From contig NC_052614.1 of assembly GCF_016545825.1 (NCBI RefSeq), forward strand, positions 25,252,559 through 25,316,558: 64,000 nucleotides of DNA. The letters run 5' to 3'. Shown here one piece after another: positions 35,287-47,187 of the stretch (its first letter is position 1; each line of letters opens with the position of its first letter). This stretch comes from Eucalyptus grandis. Its lineage: Eukaryota > Streptophyta > Magnoliopsida > Myrtales > Myrtaceae. Below the pieces are notes generated by a model that had not been told where the DNA came from, searched no databases, and saw nothing but the letters and a program-made list of their open reading frames with translations. Both the position numbers and the translations under genes were made by a program.

Positions 35287-38200
35287 CTATCCGAGATTAA
35301 GATTCAGCCTCCTAAGCCATATAGAATGCAACACCATGTGGAACACATCGAACCTCTTCGCCGGCTGGTTCAGCACGAAGTGTCTCCTCACGGCCTTCAA
35401 GCCCTGCCTCAACCTCCTGTACTCATCCTCTGGGACCGCCTTCAGTATCTCCTTCAGCCTTGGAATCTCTGACACCTCGACCTTGACCGAGAAGGCATCC
35501 CAGTTCAGCACGTCGCTGAACGGCAAGACATAGTGCTCCGAGATGATGACCGGCACGCACTCCGCGTAGATGGCCTCGACAATCCTAGGGCTTGCCACCT
35601 CATGCCCGCTAGGGCACAGGCAGAACTTGGATTGGAGCATGAGGGTGTAGTAGTCCAAGTGCTTGGGGAGGTACCCGTAGACACGGACGTCGGGGTCGCC
35701 CTTGTCTTTCCAGTGGTGGAGGAGGATAGGCCGAATCGGGCCGTGGAGGCCTCCCGCGAAGAACGTGAGAAGTGGGCGAGGGACGTGCGGCGGTGGCGGG
35801 GAGAGGAGTTTAGGGGAGATGTTGCCGTCCAAGAGGTAAATTTCGGGCAAGCTCACGTCCTTTTGAGGGTTGAACCCTTCGGAGGCGTTGGCATTGCACA
35901 AGGCACGAATCGAGTTTTTGTAAAGATGGGCATCGCCAAGGGATGCATGAGGGCCCTGCAATTGGAACGGTTCATTATCATATTCAGAATCCAATCAATC
36001 AATGTCTCATCCAGAGATAATTTAGCACATGTTCATTACTTCCATGTGATTCTTGGGATGTAAAGAATTTCGATTCTCCAAAAACAACATGCTCTGATGA
36101 TATCTTGTTACGAATTCCCAGACTTCAAAAGTAGTAATCAAAGAATCTCAATTTTGTAATTATCTTGCAAAATCTTAAGCCCCAAAATCTGCAGAGTGAA
36201 ATGTCTAAGTTATAAATTTAATGCTTCTACCAATTGACTACATATAACTATGGGTCGGAGCCCATTCAAAAAATTTAAATTATTAATAATGTGGGCTTCA
36301 TTGTAGGGCTTACATAATCAACAATTTAGATGGGCTTGGTTTACATCGTAATATATATAAAAAGTATTATGCAATTATTTTTTTTTTTGGTGTCCGTGCT
36401 TGATATAAATTTCATATGGTAGACACAAAAGAGTAGACAGGCAGTCAAGAAGCAGCAGAATGACTTTTGTTTATAACCTTGTCAAATTTTGGCCTCAGAA
36501 AGACAATACCTGAAGTTTTTTATATTCTTATGTAAGCGCTCGTTGGAAAGGTGCAATAGCCACTCAGTGAACAGCTCTAAAATGAGGTAATTCCGCTTTA
36601 ATCATATCGGATCGAGATTATATACTTCTAGAACCGCAAAGGATATACTTCAAAATTTACTTTGCATTATTAAAAAGGCTTCAAACGATATCCTATTATC
36701 TATCTATACCTTTTGACGACTAGGCTAACAGCTAGGTACTACCAAAAGATATATACATTATAAAAATCATATGCCAAAACTCATGATGTGACTTAGAAGC
36801 AAAGAAGCATGATTTTCCATTGAAGGCAAAGCCCTAAAAACGCCAGCTAAAAAGAAGCCACGAAATTTTCATGAAACAAAACGAAATAGGAGAGGGACAA
36901 CGACTCACCCAATCATGACAGGCCACCATGAAGTGGTCGGCCCCGCGAGTCCGGTTCCAGAACGGGTACTTCGCCTGACACCGCCTGCACGTAGTCGGCA
37001 ACGAACCGCCGGAGAGGGGTCACGTCATACGTGGGTGGCTTGTACAGGTACGTCACCATCCGGGTCACGCTGAACGGCATGAAGTAGACATGGGCACGCC
37101 TTGGGTCCCTCGTCCCGAACCTGGCTGCCGCAGATCCATGCTCCATCTCGTGTATGAACCGGCCCTCGACGGTGTAGATGTCCTTGCACGGCCCGTCGTG
37201 GACGATGGGCGGCTCCCCTTCCGAGTACACGTAGACCTTGAACCGCCGCTCCATCTCCATGTAACTCCTGCATATATTTATGGAAATAAGTCTTACTGAA
37301 GAACTTACTTCAGTCGACAAGTCATCATTCTGGTTTTTATTGCAGCAAGCATTATTATCAGTGGCCTACTGTGGCTTCGTGGGTACTCATGTGGGCGTCC
37401 CTCTCGTGATTTGGAAGGGAGGAACTGGGGTAATCATGACGGATCCTCGTCGATTTCGTCGGGATTAAGATATGGGTTTTTGCAACGGCACAAGTCAGCA
37501 TGTACATGCTTATTAGCATAATCAGAACTAAGTATCATGATGTTATAATTAAGAATTGACGTAAGACTTGGAGTATAAGTCGAACGACATCAAAAGCTTG
37601 AAGCAAAATCATAAGTTCCATGGTGTACATGCCGTATCTCTGTTTAGCTTTTTCGTTTTTTCGGCCAAAGGTATTGTATTTTAGTTAAAAAGTTGTGCTA
37701 TTAACTTGATGTCTTGTAACCGTGGTTTTAACTGCGCATTTCAATGCCCTGTGTAATCAATTCGTGATTTTGTAATTATTAAGAATTGAATTTCCACAGT
37801 ACGGTAAATTCGTTATTTTTGTAACTTGCGCATTTTAAATTGGAGCAGTCAAAAAGCAAATAAACTTAAAGTTTGGAACTACAAACGCCATGAAAGTATC
37901 CTAAATTGACTTTCCAAGAGCTTTCTAAATGCCTGACTTTTCATCTTCTCCTACGTTTAGGCCCTCTACTCAGTAACTTGATGAAACAAACATAACCAGT
38001 GATTTCTGTATATCTTTAGAGATTAGTCGAACTAAAAGATTGAATACCTCACTTATGTAGTAAAAAATTCAAAGAAAAGAGAACCACCCAAACCCCAACT
38101 TCGCAAAACAGAATTCTTAGTGACATCTTCTTAGCATCTCCATCATAATTGCTTAGCCACTACCCTAAGTATTATCCAGAGTAATGCTTGCCTGGCCTTA

Positions 38201-39076
38201 TATGCACAGTGTCTCTTAGGCAAACGAGAGAGGGCAGAGACTGTCACGACCCGAAAAGGCAATGTGGTCCACAAGCCTACTGTGGAAAAAGCCCATTTGG
38301 AAAGGCTGCTATACATAAGTGCTTTTTTCACCATCATCTTGAAGATTAAAGGGTGGAAGTGGACGAGTCCACGATTTCAAGTTGCTCCGTCCACGGAATC
38401 TCGATGTCAAGTGCCACTTCCATAGCCAATTACTTATCATTACCAATGAGCACATTTCGCTTTTTTTCCCACAGCTTCTTGAGTGCAGGAAGGGTAGCAG
38501 TGCATGCCCTGAAGAAGCGAGTGCATGCGCGGCTTGAGCAACAAGGGTTTCTTTCCTTAAATGACCAGGGACGTGATAGGCGAAGCAGAGGGGGGTTGTT
38601 TTCACTTGAAGTAACAGTTCCAAGCTTGGTTAAGATGTACCGATACAAAAATCGATTAACCAGTAAATCAACCGGAACGACGTAACGGAAACGTAGATTT
38701 CTGGTTACCGGGCGGACTATCTTCGACCACCCAGAGACAAAAGCACGTGTGTAAACCGGCTTTTTAAACTCGGTTTACTATCTCTAAGGCTCCGGCATTA
38801 GCCATTGTAAAAGTATTTTCGAGTGTTATAAAAGGTATGTTTCCATCAGCGGGAGTTATGATTTGACATGTTGTGTTGTACCCTAGACTAAGCTAATCTT
38901 TCATCATTCTATCATGAATACAGCATCGACAAGATGTTTATCAACAATGGAGGTGATGATCTAATGCATGTACTGTAAAAAAGCGTGCCGCAATGCAAGA
39001 ATAAGGTGAAAGTGTACGTGGAATCGACAAGTTAATTGCAGAATCAAAGTTGAACTCGGTGATGCTTAAAGCAATT

Positions 39077-39110
<34 letters not shown>

Positions 39111-39933
39111 AACATGAATTTCGAGGAACTTACTGGATAAAGGCGCGGCGATTGCGGTACACGGCCGTGGAGGCGCCATGGCCACTGCAGTTGGAAGGAC
39201 GAGCGCCGAGCTTCGTGGCTTTCCGGATCGCCGCACGTGCTTGCGCCAATCCCAGCTCCAGTTTTCGCACTTCCCTCGCTTTCTCGGTCTTTCTCTAAGG
39301 ATCGGATAGAAGGATAGCCGTTAAAATTGAGAAGCGCTCGAATTAAATCCAGATATACAGCATCTATCAAACTGAACGTGAAAGTGCGAAAATGAACGTA
39401 GTCTATGGAGATTTTGGTTCGACGATTGAACAGGTCGGAGCAGAGAAACATCTGACAGAAGGAGCGCGACGAGCAATCGAACGACGAAGTATGCGATCGA
39501 CGTGCGGAACAGAAACTCAGAGACGATCGCTCGGATTGACGAACCGAGAAACGTATATTGAAGGATCGAGAAAGAGAGAACTAGCAACTTCACGACAGAA
39601 TACTGCACAAAAAAAAAAGAGAAAAACGAGAGATCATGTGCATCGCAAAACTCAGCTACTGGAACTCACGATCGCCGTCGCGTTTCTGCGTGGACTCGGC
39701 TGGACCTCAGTGGCCGACGCGAAGCTCGCGGCTCGAACCAGCTCCGCCTCCTTCCGCACCGCCAGCTGATGAACCGCCGGTGAGCTAGACGACTTGCTCA
39801 GCTCCGAAGCATCCGGAGCGACGCTTGCGAGGCCGCCGAAACCGAACGACCACAGCAGGACCAGTGCACCGGACGCCAAGCACGCTGCGCAAAGCGCCGC
39901 CTTCACGGCGGCGATCCCGTGGCGAGTCTCCAT
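35287..39933 (-). CDS. GT47 exostosin-like glycosyltransferase 1 (one-base frame break in exon 3)
   Basis: Four exons on the minus strand: 39933-39670, 39294-39134, 37267-36909 and 35955-35287. Exon 1 starts [18 protein letters not shown] with one membrane segment ([13 protein letters not shown]), as in type II Golgi proteins. Exon 2 has [13 protein letters not shown] and VYRNRRAF. Exon 3 has [18 protein letters not shown] and [15 protein letters not shown]. Exon 4 carries the GT47 core: [55 protein letters not shown]. Total is about 480 residues, usual for the At5g03795/At3g42180-like clade. These Golgi enzymes are thought to build wall polysaccharides or proteoglycans; the substrate is unknown. 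Exon 3 has one base too many near 36974: the frame falls from VSG to EVPVL where [13 protein letters not shown] should follow. So this is a pseudogene or a reference error. Intron 2 is long (1.6 kb) and is the source of the duplicate at 9533-10884. Confidence 0.75.
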
Positions 39934-40033
39934 CTCGAGCTTCCGACTCCGATCAGCTCCGGCTCCGGCTCCAGGCGGCGGCGCTTTCTCTCGGGAAAGC
40001 GAGGGAAAGGCGGTTACGGAGCTTTTTTTGAGA

Positions 40034-42069
40034 GGGAAATGGAGGGGGCGGGGGAATAACTGACGTCGCGGAGGGCGTGACATGTCACGGGAAGCCCTTT
40101 TTATGTATAACGTTTCTGCTAAACACGAATTGCTGCCTATGCTAATTAAAAAAGAAAGAAAAAAGTCATTAAATTAGATTTTAAAAAACGGTGATTGCTG
40201 CTAATTTTTATTATCATATTCGGAAATTGATTCTGGCGCCATAAAAGAATTACGAATCTTTCACTGATTGGGGGGGGAGGCACGGGATGCCGGCTTGATA
40301 AAAATTGACCCTTAATTTTTGAAGGTAATCAGCCGTAGATTGAGCGCCCTTCTTGAGTCGAGTAAGCGGGACGTCTGGGGGACGTCAAGGTATATCTATT
40401 GTTATTGAGCACATTCCGTGCTTGCTTGGCGGGAGTAAAGTCCGGTTATATATGGAAGAGCAGGGTCGCTTGATGCGGTAGTTGGAGGAATTTTGTTTGA
40501 TTGGGATGAGGTTGGAAATGTTTAATCACAATGGATGTGGATTGAATTGGGGTAACTCTCTTTTCTTAATTGTGGCATTGACAATGTTTTTTTTTTTTTT
40601 TTTTTGATAATCAATGACTCCACCACGGGCTCCCGTGCCCGAACGGCTTCTGAGGGCACATGACCCCAACACCATGACTCCCCACTTACAACGTTAGTAA
40701 CCGACGGGATTCGATGGAGGGAGCTGCAAAAAATGAGGAGGAGGAGGATCACGGGTAATGCTATTATGCAAAGAGCTCGAATACCATAAAGAATGTGAAG
40801 GAACTTTAAATTTTTTTATTTTCTCTTCATGGTTTTATTATAGTACAGAATGAGTTTAAATGAATACACAATTATATGATGATAGCACAATTTGATTCCT
40901 TAAATTGGGGAAAGCATCCTCAAATTGAGGAAACAATTTGAATTTGATTTTAAATTTTTGAGGAAGTTAGAAGAGATGAAGTTACTGGATTTTAGGACAA
41001 TCTGTTATCGATATTTACATGATAAATTTCACAGGGCGAAATGTTAAAGGCGCGCCTCGACGTTCCGGGAGGATCAGTGAATAGCTCGGTTAAAAAGGAG
41101 TTAATCATTTTTCAAAGCAATCGCTCTGAGCCAAGGCTTACAACGCATTCGATCCGCAGCGCACCGAGGGGCAATTATGCTCCCGGCTCACTTGGGGATG
41201 CGTAACGTTTTCCATTTCATGATTGTCGCCCCCCAAAATATGACATGAAAAGCTCAATCCAAGTCCTAGATTTTCCCCTCTTGATTGCTCTAGATTTTCC
41301 GAGAAACTTGGAAACAGACGGCTGCGATCCTCGTGAGAAGCTACCGACGTGTCTGATATGTGCTTTTTCTATTCATAAGTTGGGAGTACGGGCGTTGATA
41401 ATTAGATAAACCTAGAAGCTTATGGAATACTCTTACTGGGAGTTGAGACCATGAATCGATTCAATCGAGACCTTTGGCTTGTATGGCGACCCTAACTTAG
41501 AGGAGTTAGCATGCACAATTGATGAGATTCGATTGGATGATCTTTAGGTCCTAGTCGGGAATCCCCGACACCCCAACCAAATATGTTATTTGGGCACTTT
41601 CTTTTATTGCCTTCTCCTATATTACTGATGGTTTTGCTAGTGAGAGTAATGTTAAATGTCCGATTCTTGAATAAGTAGACCTCACAATAATTTTTAAATA
41701 ATTATTATTTACTTTTAGGCTCCTAATCTTACCATGGATGAAGGACAGTCATTTAATTATCATAACTGGTGCTCATAGACATAATACACTTTGAAATTCA
41801 ATTCTATAACAACTGCTACTCCCGCCTTTACACCAATCTTGAAATTCCACTTTGACGTTGCTGAACTATTGACCATGATAACTTATGCAATTGTATTTTA
41901 ATAAAATAATATCCGAAAAATATAAAAATTGGCCAAATTTATAATTAATATGTAATTTTCAGTTGCTAGATGGTGCCATTTTGACTCTCCACCCCCAAAC
42001 TTTTTCAATTTGCACAGTCAGTTCTATATAGTTTGTGCAATTCAACCACCGGTCCTTGGCCAAAAGAAT
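40034..42069. other. Intergenic DNA between the two GT47 genes
   Basis: Contains the upstream region of GT47 gene 1. There is a T run at 40586-40606, followed by a GC-richer stretch (40619-40720) of the kind seen at the 3' ends of retroposed sequence. AT-rich DNA follows to 42069. No coding sequence recognised. Confidence 0.45.
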
Positions 42070-45000
42070 TCACAGTGGCAGCTTCAAATTCAACCTCCTG
42101 AGCCACACGGAGTGCATCGCCATGTGCATCATGTCGTACGGCTTGGCCGGCCGGTTCACCACAAAGTGCCGCTGCACCTCCACGACCCGCCTCTGCTTCT
42201 CCCGGTACTCCTCCGCCGGGACAGCCTCAAGGATCCTCTTGATGTCGGGGATCCTCGCGACCGGGATGTGGACCGAGAACTTGCTCCAGTCGAGGACGTC
42301 GCTGAACGGGAGCACGTACCCGTCGGAGATGATCACGGGGATGCACCCAGCGTAGACCGACTCGACCACCCGGGGACTCGCGACTTCGTACCCGCTGGGG
42401 CACAGGCAGAACTTGCTCTGGCCCATGAGCTCGGTGTAGTTGAGCGTCTTGGGGAGGTATCCGTGCACTCGGACCTGGTCGTCCTTGTCCTTCCAATGAC
42501 GGAGCAGCTCCTTTCTCACGGGGCCATGGGCGCCGCCTGCGAAGAAGGCGAGGACTGAGCGGTTGTCCGGGGGCGGAGCGGGCCATGGCGAGAGCAGTTT
42601 TCCACGCGGAAGGAAGATTTCCGGCAACGAGACGTCTCTAGATGGACGGAAACCTTCGCTGCTGTTGGCGTTGCATAGGACTCTGATGAAATGCTTGAAG
42701 AGCTGCGGATGGCCATTCGATACTTCCGGGGCCTAAACATAGAAAACAACAATCTCACCATCCACCAGAGGACACGTGGCACCAAAGGGTTTAACCGTTT
42801 AGGTCCCTATCTCTTGAGATCGCGACAAGTGGCGCAAGGACACAAAACCCTAAAGAAAGGAAAATCTTTTCACTTTTGGAGTAGTCTCACCAAATTTCAC
42901 AAGGCAATTTCTACATTAATTATGAAAGAGAATACTACTTCGCATTTACCCAATCATGGCAAGAGATCATGAAATGGTCCGCCCCGCCGGTCCGGTTCCA
43001 GTGGGGTGCCTCCGGGAGACGAGGCCGATGTAGTCCTCCACGATGGCTTGTAATTGGTCCCGGGCATAGGTGGTGTACGGGCGGTACACGAACTCAATGA
43101 TGTTGACGATGCTGACTGGGATGAAGAAGGCCAGGGCCTCCTCGGGCCGGCGGGCTGAGAACGGGCTCCGGCCACCCTCGAGCTCGTCGATGAAGTGGCC
43201 TTCAATCGAGTAGATGTCGTTCATCGGGCCCTTGTGGAACAAGGGCTGGTCGCCTTCCTTGTAGGACCACACCTTGAATCGCTTCTCCATCTCGATGTGG
43301 CTCCTGCAATTGATGATGTGAACAAGGTGAGAAAATGTAGTTGGAAAACAAATTGTTTTTAGAATTTGATAAAATTAACTTGATAGTCTGGTAAATTTTT
43401 TGAAATTTAATCGATTAAGGATATTCTAGTTAGAGAATAAGTTAGGTATTAGGGTTTCACAATGTTAGAATGCCGGATTAGCTCTATCCATAAACAATTT
43501 TCTTAATTCTAAAAGGCAGATTTGAACAAAAATTGAACATATGAATATTTCAAACATTACAATATTCAACAATGTTTCCATTTCAAATCTGGAAACACGG
43601 AGTTTCTAGAAATGCCAAGAGAACATCCTCTTTGCAACTTGTAGGTTACACTTCTTATACACTTGCAAGTATAATTATATAAATACATATATTACAATGC
43701 CCCGGTAAAAAAGAGATAGATACATATTAGTGCATAAAAATATTTTAGAAAATAAAGTGAGAAAAGTTGATTATGGTTAATTTAGTGAATGCATTCAAAC
43801 TTTCCACGAGATGAGAAATATCAATAGAGATTTATGACCAAGAAGATATTTACATTAAGAATATGAGATTTCGGCTGCTGACTTAGTAACATGCCTTTAT
43901 TGTTCATCTTAAAGTGTCAATGAATTTAATTGGCACTTCCAGATGAAATTTTGAAATTAAAATACTTCGAGTTTATATTTGTGCCCAAAAGATTATTCGA
44001 GTTCTTTCCGTGAGATATAGATTTGCCTACAAATATTTTTTTTTCCCATCTTTGGTGTATAGATTCAAATCTATGTTAATAATTGACCCTTTTTCGAAAT
44101 TGTGCGAAAGAAAGATTAGGGCAAGAGATTGATTAACTCTTATTGCCATACCACAAGACATCACTACATATTAATCTCGATCATGACCTCTACAAATCAC
44201 CATATACCAAGATCCTTTTTAGATTCCCATTGTTGTAGGATTGATTTCTTCTTCCTTTTCTTTTCAATCTTATTTTAAAAGAAATGTTAGACGATGCCTA
44301 AGATGGATATAATTATAATAAAAAAAATATTAAGTGATCAAGTGCAAGAGCTTTGAATAGTATGATTTTAGGGAAATGATTAAGTGACGGTCCTTAATCT
44401 ATTATGATAATAATGGTTTGTCTTGGATCATAAAAGAATAATAAATAATTCAATTGTGGAGTTTACTCCTTCAAGAATTTATGAGTTGTTACTCTCATGA
44501 ATGCTCAAAACTGTTATACTAGCATTGATATTGAGAGTAGATGTAGGCAGGCATTTGATATGCAATGAAGTCCTCATTAGGCTAGAGGTAGCTATTGAAA
44601 CATTTGTAACCCTAGTTTAGATGATAGGGAGGAAAAAAAGGAAGGACCCCACTAAAGGCATCTATCTCTAGTGGTACTTCTACTTTTGATTTTTGACTTT
44701 CTATAAATTACGCAATATCCATACTTCAATTTTATTTGATTCCTAATGCTTGAAACCTTTCACCATGTTTATATATTAACTTTATCTTAATCTTGATTGT
44801 TTTATATAATGTTTTTCACAATAGGAGTATGCATTTGACCTTTCTCCAAAAAGAGTCAAGAAGGAAGGAGAGAGAGAGAAGCTACAATAAGAGGAATGCT
44901 TTTGACCCTTCTCGAAAAAAAAAAAAAAAAAAAATCAACAAGAGAGAGATCTTAACTGATGGAAAGCGCGAGGATTTCGGTAGACGGGTCCGCTGGGAAC

Positions 45001-45723
45001 GAATCTGTCCTCCTGATAATGCGAAGTGCTGTTGACGACAGTCGTCGTCTTTCCACCGCTAGCTCTTCTTATTGCTGCCCTCGCTCTCGCTAAGCTCTCC
45101 TCCCTCCTATCCACAGCGACGCGAGCTCTCTTTTGCTGCATCATGACGCACGAAACGAAAAGAAAAAAGGTTACGTAAATAACGAATGCAAGAGTTCGAG
45201 ATTTCTCGGGCACTCGGTGATTCTCCTGATTTTCTATGGTGATACGTTGCGGTTATACGCATAGTGATGGAGACCGCCACTCGAGATATAGTCCTCGGAT
45301 AGAACGACAGAAATTCACGCAAACTTCGTATTGAAGTCGATCCAAGTACATCGAAATAATCATCTGACACTTACCATCGCGTGCCAAAATCATACAAAAA
45401 AGGACCTTTTTTTTCCCCTTCTCTTTCTGTTGCTAATCGTTTAAGAAAAGTGGACAGAACTCACTCTGATTCTAGCAGCACTAGTGCTGCCACCGGTGAT
45501 GAAATTCCTCCTGCTTGCGCTTGAGGAGAAGAGAAGAGCCTGCTCTTTCTCGTGTTGGGCAACATTAGCTCCGTGGTTAGAGGAAGAAGAGGAAGAAGAA
45601 GGAAGAAGAAGAAGATAGTGGGGAAGGGAAGATGTGAAAATGGTGATTCACGGAGGAGAGCAGGATGATGAAGAGGAGCGAAGGGTAGAGTACGAGAGCC
45701 CCGCTGCAAGCAAAACCCGCCAT
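42070..45723 (-). CDS. GT47 exostosin-like glycosyltransferase 2 (frame breaks in exons 1 and 3)
   Basis: Exons on the minus strand are 45723-45465, 45135-44957, 43303-42950 and 42732-42070. Exon 1 starts [17 protein letters not shown] with a hydrophobic anchor (LFIILLSSV). Exon 2 has [15 protein letters not shown] and [12 protein letters not shown]. Exon 3 has [18 protein letters not shown] and [13 protein letters not shown]. Exon 4 is fully open with the GT47 core: [55 protein letters not shown]. Splice phases match the first GT47 gene, so the two are paralogues. Two breaks are seen. In exon 1 the ATG frame hits TAA after a TCT/TTC-rich tract, while another frame of the same tract runs on to the donor. 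In exon 3 one base is missing near 43003, where RRHP should lead into [10 protein letters not shown]. It is functional only if these are reference errors. Confidence 0.75.
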
Positions 45724-47187
45724 TCTCTCGCAAGCAAACAACCAAAAGGGGAAGGCGAAATACCTAGGAGCTCGAGAGGGTTTAAGAAATACAATGCAAG
45801 GCCTCCATTGAAATTTCCTGGCGCCGATGGTGATGGTTCACCCAAAGGAAGGGGAAAGGAAAAAAGGACGAGAGAACAAAGAAGAGATGGGTCTGTAGCT
45901 GCTAGGACGTCATAATGAAGAGCGATGAATATCAGCTGTTATAGTAGCTGCGGATATGGCAGGCAGTTTTCATCTGATTACGTCATTGACATGCATCTCT
46001 CTCTCTCTTTCTCTGTGCCCTGGTTATTTATCTGTTCAAATGGGTTGTGGATAAGAGATAATCGTGGTTTGGTATCTCAACTTTTCAATTCGAAAATCGA
46101 AGATAAATCGAGGTTAGGACGAAAGGATTTTGAAAGTAATGTTTGCTCCAAACTCCTAAGTTTGCCGAACATCTATATTGTTGTATCTTTAAATCAGAAC
46201 ACGCCCTTCTATCTCGTTTTTTTTTTTTTTAAAAAAAAATTCTATAGCAAGAAGAATTAAAAAGAAGAAGATAAATTTGACCAAAGAAAAAGATGAAGCA
46301 AAGTCAAACAAAGAAATTAATTATCAGAAAACGTACTTGGTGAGACTACTTAATTGCCTTTAGAGTGCAATGGTTTGAAAGGAAAATGAGAGGGTGGGAG
46401 TGACGGTGTTGCCCCCACCACAAGTTTTCTCAAGGAATCCGGATTCCCTCTTGACGTGTGGATCCCTATTGGTGCGTCCCATTAAGTAGGATTTAATAAA
46501 TAAAAAAGTTATAATTCAAATAAAAAAGAAACTATAAAAGATAATTATTACATTGAATATCAAACGGACGGCTTAAACATCTTCGGTTTCCATTAATAAT
46601 ACCTTTACGATTAATTTTTTTTCCCACATCCAATCGTGAATGAAAATATTTATCAATGAATAAAATGAATATAATTATCAAAATAAAGAGTTGAATAACT
46701 AATTTACGTGACCCAAAACTTTAATAAGTTCTACTCAAGTCATGGCGATCCAAGTTAACTCAAAAAAAAAAAAAAAAAAAAGTATGACTATCTTGTGAAT
46801 GACTAAAAATGAATTTTATTTGAAAATTTGGATTTGTTTAATTTTTTTCTTTTTGAACAATCCCATTTTTTTTCACCATGTCAACTTCCAAATTTTCAGT
46901 TACTCAATAATTTTTTGAAATCTCTTTAAATTAGGTTAAAATACATGTGTGGGTTGCTAACTTGACTTTGCAACAGAATTGAGTTTTGTATTTAAGTAGT
47001 TATTCAAAGTATTAAATGGGCTAAGAAGGAAGTTTCATTTTCTTTATGAAAAAAAAATAAACATCGATATGGAAATATATCGATCTTTACGTTTTCGTAA
47101 ATCAATCTCGAATTATGCATGTATTTGTTTATGAATGATTGATCGAGATCATTAGTTTTTATTTAGATTAAGTCTAATAGTTGCCTC
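45724..47187. other. Upstream region of GT47 gene 2 and AT-rich intergenic DNA
   Basis: 45724-45960 is purine-rich on the plus strand and probably covers the 5' UTR and promoter of the GT47 gene. From 46210 the DNA is AT-rich with long A or T runs (46220-46240, 46760-46781). No coding sequence supported. Confidence 0.45.

Noticed and set aside
35533..36063. Plus-strand open frame of 176 codons
   Set aside because: Antisense shadow of GT47 gene 1 exon 4, which has the conserved GT47 motifs on the minus strand.
42010..42558. Plus-strand open frame of 182 codons
   Set aside because: Antisense shadow of GT47 gene 2 exon 4 in GC-rich coding DNA.
46210..46260. T run followed by A run as a retroposon end
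   Set aside because: No element body or target duplication on either side; simple low-complexity DNA.
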